From positions 15,543,235 through 15,607,234 of the forward strand of contig JACAXG010000007.1 in NCBI GenBank assembly GCA_018881555.1: 64,000 bases of DNA, in the 5' to 3' direction. The notes below the pieces were generated by a model that saw only the letters and a program-made list of their open reading frames with translations, was not told the DNA's origin and did no database searches. A program made the position numbers and the translations under genes. This document shows positions 53,300 through 64,000 of this stretch, piece by piece. Every line of letters starts with the position of its first letter. Position 1 is the first letter of the stretch. This DNA comes from Amblyornis subalaris. Lineage: Eukaryota > Chordata > Aves > Passeriformes > Ptilonorhynchidae.

Positions 53300-56200
53300 C
53301 ACAGCAACCAACCCCGGTGCAGATTCAGCACTCATTATAAAAACATCATTATACAAGTCACTGCGAAGCCAAAAGCTACAATCAACCAACCAAGATCCTC
53401 CATGAATCAAAAACCTGGGATCAAAAAATAGAAGAGGCTGCAAGGACCTAAAGATTTGTATTCAGGGGGTAGAAGAGACAGAGAAGAGTCTGACAAAAGA
53501 CTCCCTTTCTACTCTCACANTCAAGATATGAAGAGGGATGAGAACTTATGAGAGACTGTGAAAGGCATTCCAACAAAACCTGAGGAGAAAGAGCTGTATG
53601 TAACCTTGCAGGTGAATGGCAGCTCTGCTGGTACCTACCACATTGTGTTGCTCATTTATGTACAGATTGAGAATGCATGGGAATGACAAAATGAATACAG
53701 GCAGTGAACCTGTAAAGGCAGCACAAAATTAGATCCTGTACAGGTCAGAGCTGCATGTGACAGGCACCTCTCTTTTCCTTCCACATTAGCAATGATTTGG
53801 CACCCTACCTGCCTAGCAAAAAAAGCCTCACTAAATCTGATCTATGTGCAAAGCTTTGCTCCATACAAATGTAGTTTTAAGGAATAGTAATTCTTCTTCA
53901 GACAATGATTTCACTGTCTAACGAGCTAATAGAGGAAAACATAGAAGATACCACTCAGGTAACNGAGACACAAGCGTAGACAGACACCAGGGGAGCCTGG
54001 ACAACACTTAAATGTCTGGCACAGTCACTAAGACCCCAANGTCTCCGAACAGTGTTAGACTACAGCCAGACCATCTGGCTGCATCAGACTATAACTTCTC
54101 TGCATAGAAGAAAAAGTAAGGCATAATTTTGACCTTTCATTTCCCTGATTCTTTTCAGGTATTTTTGCAAAGAAACCCCACATCTACTAGTCCTACCCAT
54201 TCACATATGTAATTAACTGAAAAAGCTACAGTTACAGGATGCAAGTGCTCCTGCCAGGGGGCTACTGACTGCAGCACTTTTGTCTGACAGCACACAAGAC
54301 CTTGGCTCTGCTCATCTTTTCCGCCATCACTGTATCCAAGAAACAGTTGTTTTCCATTTAGGCCAGTGGGCGCAGGAGGGAGACTAAGCTTTGGGACTCA
54401 CTTCCAAGTCAAGATCACATTTATGAGCCTTTCAGGCATTAGACCACCCTCACCACAGGGGCTCCAGACCCCACACCAAAAGGCGTTCCGCTCAGAAGGA
54501 GCCAGGGGACATGGACAGGAAAAGGAAGTATTGCTGTGCAAAGTTGTGGCTAGTCTGAAGCTGTGGTGGGTGGACTGATGTCAGAAGATGTCTTTTGGGG
54601 AATTAATGGGATTATGAGTGTGTAACAAAGGGTTTAATGAAGGGAAAACTTGGAGGAGATAAGATGTAGGCTGGAAATATTCAGGGGGGTATCCTCAAAT
54701 GCTTCAGATGAATGCACTAAGCATCCATATTCCTCTTCCAATTATTTTAAATAACTTTATTTCCTGTCTCAAATTTGTTTTTCTAGAAGCCCACAGGAAA
54801 CCTCCAGGACAATTAGGCAAACAGCTGCAGATAGGAAGTTAATGCCGCAATAAGAAACGAATAAATATCCTAAAGCTTTTATCTTTTGGTCCCAAAGCAC
54901 TTTGCAGAGGTAAATAATGGAGACACTGTGATTTGCACAGATACATGGTGAATACACAGAAAATTTGGAATAGGCAGATGACCCTTCCCATGGGCCTATC
55001 ATTACTCAGAGGAGGAGCATGAGAAGGATTAACTTGCAGGAAGAGTAGCTCCCTCTGGGCCCCCTGTTAAATCCANGAGTACCCTGAGGGATAGAGCAAG
55101 TGCCAGAGCTGGGAGAACCTGCCTCAGTCAGCTTAGCACCAGGAGGGCAGAGGGCTCGTGAGGTCCATGGCTGCTGCCTGCAAAGGTGGCTGGACATACA
55201 TCCCCACAGGGAAAAGAGCTGCTGGAAAGGGCAGCATCAGCAGAAGGACAGGCAGGTCTCAGTGGCTGTGAACACAAAAAAGAAGGTGTCTAGGTCTCAG
55301 AGCTGGAAGCAGCCTTCCACAAAGAGNGATAAAATCCACATACAACAGATGGATTAAATAAGAAGTTAATGATANGTTAATGCACATATTGTAAATGAAT
55401 ACTATACTCAGTAGAATCTAAACTCAAAAATCAAAGCCTGTATACAAAAAGATAATCTCCCATGGCTTGAGGANTGGCTGGGTATTGCCTAAAAGAAGAT
55501 TTGCTTCTAGAAGCAAATATCNGGTCCAATGGTCTTATTCTGTTTATAAAAAGTTATTTCTCTTCTTTAGGTAAGTCCTGACCTTAGCAATTTCTCCACT
55601 CCAACAAAACATCCCACTCTTTTAAATGTTTATCCTATAGAATGGTGTTTCTCTGCCTCTCTCTGTGTTTGTTCTGATGCTTCCAAAATGGCTATTTTTT
55701 CTATCCAAATATTACTCAAGATAAAAGTGCAAACTTTGCCTGCTTAAAAAATTTGTCTGCAGCAGCTTTGTTGTTGGGTATTCCCTTGAATTGCGTTCCC
55801 AGCAGCCGATTTTGAAGATGCAGTCTGTGGGAAGAGAGAACTTCTCTTGCAGCACTGATGGGCACAGGGCTCCTCTTCTCCAGGAGAGCTGCCTGTCAGG
55901 CCACAGGGAGTGACAGGTGGAAAGAAGATGGCCCAAGTGACAGCAAAAAATGTCTGCAACTTAAATTTTGGGTAGGAAAAAAGCCCTGGGTTTCTTCATA
56001 TATTTTATGGAAGTAAGGAGCCTGTATTTCCCCAGAGAGCTCCAGTTCTTTGGAGAAATAGAGTTATGTGCTTCTTTCAGCAGCCTTTCAGACCATACAC
56101 ATATGTATGTTTCACTCGCAGCATCCTTCCAGAAAGGGAACAGACTTCCAATTACTAAAGAAAACAGATTGTAGTATCAATTCTAACCTACATCTCAAAA

Positions 56201-58041
56201 CTATAAATAGGAGCATTTGGGAAGAGATACTCAGACACATTTTTAGATTTCCTTGAAATGAGCTGGATTAGGGCAGAGTATTGAAGGACCAGAGCTAAAA
56301 ACTGGCAATATGTTGCTGCGAAATAATTATTTTGTATATGGGTGCTTGATGTTTGCAATAGCTTTGATCCAATGACAAACGGAAAATAAAATGACTTGTG
56401 ACATCAGTGGAATGAAAACAATCCTTATTTATGATGTGTGGCTACCCTCACTAACATAACCCCAAGGTATTCTGCCCCAGAGAATCAAAATATTGCAGAC
56501 TAAGTATAACTGCAGTATTGAGCATCAACTAGTTATATGTTTAGTCAAGTTAATAGGGACACTGGACACATTTGTTCAGAAAAATAGCTTTTTCCTTATC
56601 TTTTTGATTCTTCAAAAATAATAGAGAGAATTAGGAGGCCACAGCACATCAAGAAGCAAAAAGAGATTAAGTAAAAAAGATGTGCAGAAAAGGAAAATAG
56701 CTGTAAAGAAAAGAAGAGCTAGGGGTAAAAGAAACGACTAAAANGTTATCCCTCCACATCTCTCTCTGAGCTGTGCTTAGTTGGGGGTTGGGCCACTGGA
56801 ATTTTGTATTTGAGCTGCCAAATGAAATCCTTCAATGCTGTTATTCAAAGATGTGCTATACTAAGAAATAATGGCTTTTTTTAAAATGAAAAAATACAAA
56901 GGCAAATGAGTGCAACTTCTCAAAATGAGAGGCTGTATGATAACCTTTGCTGTACAATCAGAAGTCCCAGCTTAAACAATGTCTGTGACTTTTGTTATTA
57001 GGGCAAGGCAGCCTTCTAATATACAGTGTCACAAACACCAAAATAAATGGCTTTCATGAGATGCACACACAGAGAGGAAGATAAAGCGGCAGAGCATTTT
57101 CTGCTGGAAGTGATTTTCCTGCCTCTGTACATGGTGCCAGAAGAGCAGAGACAGTCACTGTGAAGGTTTCCCCGCTGCTGTCTTGGCTGCAGGATCTTGT
57201 AAGAGCTGTTTGAAAGGCAAAAGGGCAGATGTCAATCCTTGATCTTTCTGTTGAGAGGGTGATCTATTAAAGACTTAGCTGGCTGGGTATCTACTCCCTC
57301 GACAGGCTGCCAAACCCATTGCTTAAGGTAACAAACTCCTCTTTGCCAGATCAATGCTGACCCTACGTCAAAAGCTCCGTCTCCTTTTGTCAAATCTGCA
57401 AGTCATCCAAAAATACTTTATTAATTGGGAAAGCACTGGAATCACAGCGGTGGCTATGTAAAGAAACTGGAACAAAGAACTGTGAGATTTCTGTCTGAAA
57501 AGAAGTGCATATTTGTCCACGCCAAGTGCAGTCTGATAAACCCTCTTAATCAGACAAAAGGAGGAGGTCATCAGTAAACTCCCTGAGCCCTCCTCTCCCT
57601 ATGCATCCCAGGAAAAGAAGACACAGAGTGTAGGCAAACAATAATGCCAGCTGAATTGCCCAATATGTCTATTTAATTAGCACTTAAAGAACCACAAATG
57701 TTTTCTCCTTGCTTGAAGGAGAGAGAAGAATATGTCCCTGGCATCGCAGAGGGCAAGAGGGGGTTTATGGACCATTTCACCTTAATAGTCAAGGAGAAAA
57801 TATTACAATGCATATCCAAATTGAAAAGACAAAAAAGAAGCTCCAGATTTTTTTCTGCTTTTCTGTTGTACATCACCAGGATGTGGGGTTTGATTTAGCA
57901 GCATTTAATCCCTCTGGACAAATGAAAGCGGNGCAAGACAGTGATTTTTCTATACATTCACAATTCTCCCACCACCGCAGAACTGGTCTGTGTGTGTCTT
58001 GGAAAACATTTCTCCATAAAAAACACACATACAAAATAAAA

Positions 58042-58252
58042 TCACAGAATCACAGAATAGTGTGGGTTGGAAGGGACCTTTAAGGTCATCTAGTCCAAAT
58101 GCCCTGCAATGAGCAGGGATATCTTCAATTAGATCAGGTTGCTCAGAGCCCCATAAGGCCTGACCATGAATGTTTCCAGGGATGGGGCATCCACCACCTC
58201 TCTGAGCAACCTGGTTCAGTGTTTTGCCATCCTCANCGTAAAAAAATCTTTT
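58042..58252 (-). mobile_element. CR1 LINE 3' end, minus strand
   Basis: The plus strand reads atcacagaatcacagaatag, the reverse complement of the ATTCTGTG octamer repeats that end avian CR1. It continues with gggttggaagggacctttaa, tcatctagtccaaatgccc, gatcaggttgctcagagcc and ggggcatccaccacctctc. About 210 bp of the 3' end remain. The copy is in the same orientation as UNC5C and looks less decayed than the one in intron 3. Confidence 0.93.
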
Positions 58253-61081
58253 GCCATAGTAATTTTCAGAGGTAATTTGGAAAATGGGCTCAAATTGCTC
58301 TAACAATTATTGATGCTATTGAACTTCCTGCTCTGTGACAATGGAATTTTGTTGCCCTCAAAAGCATCAGTTCTGCAGGGTTCCTTTTATTTTTGTTGCT
58401 GTTATCTTTTATGACAGTCAGCCATAAAATCAAATGTGATCCCTCAAAAGAATTCTCATCTTTGTTTTTTAAAACCAGTGTTCTTATTCTTTTCTGCATT
58501 AATGGGAAAATATTTCAGTAAAGACATAAAAAAGACCATACCCTGCATTGTCTTTCACGTACATAGGAAATGAAAGAGTCAAAGATGTGCGCTAGACATT
58601 TCCAAAGCACCCATTTGACTTCTTTATGAAAACACTTAGCTTTTTCCATAAAGAAGGAAAATTCCAGTGAGTCTGAGGATTTAAAAACAGAATGTAATGA
58701 TCTTCTGTGTAAAGCCTCTGGTTTCTCAGACTCGATCAGTGTAAAAAATTTTGCAAGGCTCTCTCTTCAGGCTAATTTAATTAAATAAAGTGGTACTAGA
58801 ACACCCTGTCACTATTATGGTTCTCATCCTCTCCAACCAGAAGGCAACAACTCCCACAGAGTCCCTGTGCATGTTCTTTACAGCAATGTTTTACCCACTG
58901 TTTAAAAATATCCCACAGTGCAAAGTAAGTATAGCTATTATTTTGTACTTTGTCTCTGTTACAAAGCAAAAACTACACAGAAAAATTATATAAATATTTA
59001 TTTTCCTCTCTCAAAAATTAACCTTCTTAATAAATTCAACATTTCTATCTAGCAGCTCTCTTCAATGAGAGCTTAGTTGCACTCTAATTCCATCTCTTGT
59101 GCCATTGCTATTGCTGTGCTGTTTTCTCTGGTCTTATCAATGACAGAAACAAATTTGCCTTATAAGAAGAGTTAATCATCTCTACATAGATTTCATTCCT
59201 GGGCACAGGCTCAAAGTCCATGAACACATAATCTTTTGCAAATCAAAACCTATTTCTCTCTTTCATGCATCATTTACGATCCCAAGATGATGTACTGCTA
59301 GCATCACACCTGTATTTTAGTTCGCTTTCTTCCTGATTACTCGTCCTTTAGAAAAGAAAGCAGAAGTGACCTTTACTCTTTTCCTCTCATATTTTATTGT
59401 CTGTTTGCCTTGTTTTCCTTTGCTTTGCTTGTCTACATAAAGAACTGAAAGCGTGGTTCAAACCTAGCAGCAGAATACCTCCTCAGCACGGTCCTCTTTT
59501 CACAAGCAGGCAGAACAGACCTTGAGAAAGGTAAAATACCAGGAAATAAGAAAGCAGACGGTTTTCAGTTGCTGAGATTACACGACTGACCCTGCAGAAA
59601 TACTGTGTAACCAAGATCCCTTTGAGCCCCAGGTTGCCCATGTGACGTCTAGACCTAATCTGGTTTGTGGGCAATTTCTCCTGCCTCTCTAACCACAAGC
59701 CTGAAGGCAGCAGCAGCAGCAGCGTAGGCTTGGACTGCCGCCCTTACATCACCCTCTGAGCAGCTCAGTCATTACTGCTGTGCCCCAGGTTACAACTGCA
59801 CCAGCTAGTCAAAAATAGCAAAAGAAACCAAAATAGTCTCAAAAGTGACACAGTCAAAGGGCTTTGCCAGCCTGACTGGTGCAAGCTGCCAAGTTGACAT
59901 CTCCTTCTTTGGACACCAGAATGAATCCTCACAGTCACAGTCCTGCAATTTTTTTCTCCAGTTTNATCTGCAGTGAATATATTTTCCTGAGCTTTCATTG
60001 CTTTGAAGAAGATACTATTTTACCACAACTTAAATTGAATTGTTTACCCATTTCTGTACCAATTATATGCTACGAGCCCTAGATTTCAAGTCTGCTCACC
60101 AGAAGGTGCACAAACACTGCAGCTGTGANGTGCATTAACCAATATTCTGGTAACAACCAGGCTGACTGACAAATTTGGGTTTTGACGACAGTTTCATTTT
60201 AACAAGCTACTAGTGTGACTAGGTTTGTGGCTCTTGTGCTAATAATCTCATGTGCACAGCTTTNGACACCCTCTTTCCCCCACCAACTCCAATAGACTAT
60301 GTTAATCTTTAATTGGATATGGTTTTCATTTGCCAATAATTGCTGTTGTTTGTTATGCAAAATATTTGTCCTCTAAAATGTTCTGATGCATCTCTTTTCA
60401 AGACTGGCCTTCTAGACTTGAAGAATGAAATTTGCTTTATGGCATCACCAAATTTTTCCACAATGAGATTTTTGAGAAAAAAGAATGAATATTTCACCTG
60501 TAGTGAAAATTTTTCGTGTTTTCTAAATGGTGATGTTAATGAAAGCTCAAAAAATTAACTCAGTTATAGCTGTCCTTCTGTTTGTCCTTCTTCATTCTCT
60601 TGGGCTCCCATGGAGTAAAAAAACCTGAAGATGTATTAAATAACATGAATTTATTTTTTTCTTAGTGTTTTTCCTGCAGTCAACTTGTGGAAAATCCAAT
60701 TTTTATAAACAAATACACAAGCCCAAAGTCTAATACAGACTTTTTCTATAGCCTTTCTTCCTACACCCACCTTATTTGTTTCAAGTGAGAGTACTGAGCA
60801 AAGCTTATGCTTTTGATCTCTGTGCAAATAAATGAGCTGAAACAAATAAAACCTGGCTCACAAGAGACTTNCAAGACATCTGGCAGAGTTATTTTTCTAA
60901 GTAATTAGACCAAGTGGTGGTGTAATTCCCAAACGAAAGGTACCTTCTCGCTTGGTATCCAGTTATTTCTCAGAGCCATCAAAAGAGCAGTAAGTCCTGC
61001 TTCTCTCCTTCCGTGTGTCTCGGACTCTATTGATTACAAGCCTCCCCAAACACTGGTTTATTACTCAAGTTTTTAAAACTC

Positions 61082-61105
61082 TTTTTTTTTTTTTTTTTTT
61101 TTTTT
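61082..61105 (-). repeat. homopolymer run (24 T on plus, 24 A on minus)
   Basis: On the minus strand this is an A run preceded by ctcatagcac. I looked for a retroposed gene or LINE body upstream of the A run (61106-61300) and recognised none, so it is called only as a simple repeat. Confidence 0.95.
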
Positions 61106-61769
61106 GTGCTATGAGGATCCCGTTTTACTTCCATGAATGTCGGTGGGATTTCTGGTATTGACTGAGGAAGGATGCTGAACTACTGTAGTTCTCCTTCATA
61201 CAGGCTCTACGGAACGGGCAGAGAAGTGCAGTGAATAACAGCCAGGTGCTTGCTCTGGATCAATACACTGCTCTAAAGTGTGCCCAGGTGTGCTTTCGCC
61301 TTCTTTCTTGCTGAAAGCTGATTAAATTTCTCCTTTTTTTCTCATATCTCCCCAAGAAAACATCATTCTAGTAACAATCCAATTGCTCTGTGACACTTTG
61401 NGGAGAATGTGGTTCTTGCTCTGTGACAACGGCCCAGTGCAACCACTGTGAATTTGTGACCCTGGGGAAGTGCACTGGGAGTAGACCTGTCTGAGAAAGC
61501 AATTCCATCTTGTTTGTGCATGGTTCTCCTGGTTTTCTGGTTTCAAACTCGGTCAGGGAGCTCTACACTTCTGTTTCACCAACTCACCTGGATGCAGACA
61601 CCACCTCTGTGCTATGACAGTAACTATTTGTAATGCCAGATGTAGAATTCACAGCTGTATCAGGAGGAAAGAAAAGTAGCTGCCATATGAAACAGCTGCA
61701 ACATTACAACAGTGGGCTTGATATTACTGGTGTTAATTCTCGTCTCTTCATGACACAACACAAACTCAC

Positions 61770-61991
61770 CAGAGGTTTCATCTACTCTCTCGTCCACCAC
61801 GTGGTCCTTCTGATGAACCCACTCGCTGTTGCACTTGAAATAGATCTGTGTGGCTGGGCTTGCTTTGCAGTACAGATTCACGGGCTTGTTCTTCACAATG
61901 TAAGCCTCCTCGGGCTCGATGAGGAAGTGAGGCAGTGGCTCTGGAGGATCAGATGGAAAAGTTTCTGGAAGTTCATGAAAAAAGTCATCAT
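61770..61991 (-). CDS. UNC5C: UNC5C exon 2: N-terminal linker and first half of Ig domain 1
   Basis: This 222-nt exon encodes about 74 residues. It opens with the acidic and Pro-rich linker [18 protein letters not shown], then [19 protein letters not shown], the first strand of Ig domain 1. The Ig cysteine follows in NLYCKASPA, and further on come [13 protein letters not shown] and [10 protein letters not shown]. The acceptor is ttttccacag at 61992-61993 and the donor is G|gtgag at 61769-61768. Both ends are phase 1, so the exon is symmetric. The first base pair AT completes an Asp codon whose G comes from exon 1, which is outside the window. In the UNC5 family the Ig domains contribute to ligand binding outside the cell. 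There are no N bases in this exon. Confidence 0.95.
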
Positions 61992-64000
61992 CTGTGGAAA
62001 AAAAAGGAAAAAATTGAAGAACTAAAATTCAGTTGGCAAACACTAGCAAACACTTCCTAAAAATGTAAAAAGGCACATATTTTTTGAATAACATGTTATT
62101 TTGGGAGCATTCCTAAACTGAGGCTTAGATGCACTGTTGTTTCTAGACACGAAGAAATTGTTCTTTACATCCTGAGCTTTCTTTCCCTTATGTGATGTGA
62201 CAGGGATGTGCACATTCACAGNCTGGGATCAGTCCTTTGTTATCCTCACTGGCAATACTGGCAATAAAGCTTTGTGTTAGCGTTTGAGAGAGTTGCCTAC
62301 AAAACTGTAAAAAGAAATAGTAGAAACTTTTGGAGGCTTCAAGGTCACACTTTTCAGTAGTGACTTATCGCACTGTGTAATCAGGTGCNTGCAATAGCTA
62401 GTGCCAGCTGAGGCTGGTCCAAATAGGGAATAGCACCCTTTGTTTCAGATGAGCNATTTGAAATCTGCTCTAAGGGCAAAAGACTAAATGCAAGTCCAGT
62501 CTGCACCTCTGTTCATACTCTGACTCTCCTGCTACNACTGCTAATGAAGGTGCCAAGCTATGCTTTATTTACTTTGCCTGTAGTATATTGCTCTGTGCAG
62601 TCCTCGCTATGGAGAGGACTCAGGAGCTGGGACATGGGGCAGGGCAGCTGTGAAATGGTGACATTTTGGGCCAACATGGACACATGCTATTGACATAAGA
62701 AACCTCTGCACCTCTCTGGTGCTGCNGGTAATGAATAAAGTCAATGTAAGCAGTCTGGAGAAGGAAGAAAAGAATCCATCACACAGGAGGCAAGACTGAA
62801 AACACCAAACANGCATACTTTCCTTTCTCTCTCCCTCTTCACAAATCCTCTTTTAAAACCTCTCTGCCCCTTTGTGCAGAGGAACTCTTCCACATCAGAA
62901 AACACCAGATTCAGTAGAGAATAACCTTCTTCCCATCTCNCTCNCCACCTGCCATCAGAGCNCAAGAACATCCAAGAGGCTCCAAGCAGCAAAGCGGTGG
63001 GGGGGCCCCAACTCCTGACAGATCCACCAGCGGTGAGCTGGCGGTTCTGAAAGCCTTATTCAATCTCCCCTTTCTGCCTCTGACGCAGTTATCATTATGC
63101 CTAGTGACGGACGCTGATGCTGATCAATAAAACACCACAGAACATCAAACTAAAAATACTGGCTGGCTATCTTCTCCCTGCCAGTCTTCATGAAGATGGA
63201 ATGTCAGACGGCTCCCTCCCCAAACCTGAGACTTTTCCATGCAGGCTGTGTCCAGAATTACAAGGGGCATGACTCTCCTTCCGGACACTGCTTTTCGAAA
63301 GGACCAGAAAGAACAGAGACAGATGAAGGAGAGAGGGGAAGAAGGTAATATGGTACCCATCCATGCAGCTGTTTGAAGCTAGACTGCACATCTTTATCAG
63401 TGATGGGAATGCCTTACACAGCAAACCATTTTGTGAACCTCCTAAACTATTTATGAAGAGAACATATGTTCAGCATTTTGTTTTTCATTTTTATTCCCCT
63501 CCCCCGCCCTCCACATTAATTTAAAAACACTCCTGTCCTTCTGGGTGTCTCATTTTACAAGGAGTATCAAGCCTGACTCACTATTGCATCACTTCCTGAG
63601 AGTTAATAGAAGTGAACTGGTTCAAAGATAGAAAAAAGGGCCAATAAATAAGGCTTGACATTTTTCTAGCAAAGGAAAAATCTGTAACACACTATAACAC
63701 TTCCATTTCCATCTCCAATTAATCATTTCCAAGTACTCAAATTAAATTTAATTTTTTATCACTTTCCCATGCTTCTTTTTATTTCTGCAGTTTCCTTTTC
63801 ACTCTGACCACAGCAGCCTCCTTCTTCTGCAATCCTATTTCCTCTCCTCATTAGGTATTTCTTCCTTGCTCCATTTTGCTCCCCATTTTTTTCCAAAAAG
63901 AAAGACAAGTTACAGTAAGATAATGGGATTCCTCATTTGGTTTCATGACAATGAAACATGTCTGAACTGAATCAAGAGGCTTTTTGGCATTCCTCATCCC
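61992..64000 (-). other. UNC5C intron 1 (3' end only)
   Basis: These are the last 2 kb of intron 1, ending in acceptor ttttttccacag before exon 2. I see no exon, repeat family or promoter here. The first exon with the signal peptide lies beyond the window. Confidence 0.8.

Larger units (their letters stand above)
43740..61769 (-). other. UNC5C intron 2 (18,030 bp)
   Basis: This intron has donor gtgagt and acceptor cctgacag. It contains an LTR fragment at about 47395-47751, a 13-bp perfect hairpin at 46971-47001, a GATA-type short tandem near 50467-50490, a run of ten G at 51139-51148, a G-rich cluster at 53278-53299, a CR1 copy at 58042-58252, five CAG units at 59708-59722 and a run of 24 T at 61082-61105. 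I found no additional exon or unrelated gene. Confidence 0.8.

Noticed and set aside
61082..61300. Retroposed gene ending in the A24 run on the minus strand
   Set aside because: The sequence upstream of the A run shows no coding frame, LINE 3' end or target-site duplication that I can recognise.

Overview
The window is vertebrate nuclear DNA, almost certainly from a bird. It is intron-rich with GT-AG splice sites, and carries CR1 LINE copies with the ATTCTGTG-type octamer tail, LTR segments of kinds I recall from songbird genomes, and short microsatellites. A passerine or other neoavian source fits best, but I could not search a database. Isolated single N bases occur throughout.

The only gene I can support is the middle of UNC5C, the netrin receptor, on the minus strand. 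Six consecutive coding exons are visible, read from high to low coordinates: 61991-61770 and 43739-43596 (first Ig domain), 29364-29261 and 17510-17330 (second Ig domain), 15317-15150 (first thrombospondin type 1 repeat) and 13981-13817 (second repeat). Together they give 984 nt, or 328 codons. They join in frame with no stop and cover the ectodomain from just after the signal peptide to just before the transmembrane segment. The exons for the signal peptide, transmembrane segment, ZU5, UPA and death domains lie outside the window or were not found.

Everything else is intron: intron 1 (3' end only), intron 2 (18.0 kb), intron 3 (14.2 kb), intron 4 (11.8 kb), intron 5 (2.0 kb), intron 6 (1.2 kb) and intron 7 (at least 13.8 kb). 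The introns hold two clear CR1 copies and one possible fragment, a 1,081-bp solo LTR with a 5-bp target-site duplication (intron 3), a 3' LTR fragment (intron 2), an LTR-like promoter/poly(A) segment in the sense orientation of UNC5C (intron 4), and simple repeats.

I saw no second protein-coding gene, RNA gene, CRISPR array or operon-like system. The points most worth checking are an in-frame alternative 3' splice site at exon 3, the sense-oriented LTR-like promoter in intron 4, a donor with an unusual GTTCAG sequence after the first thrombospondin exon, and the non-random placement of the N bases.
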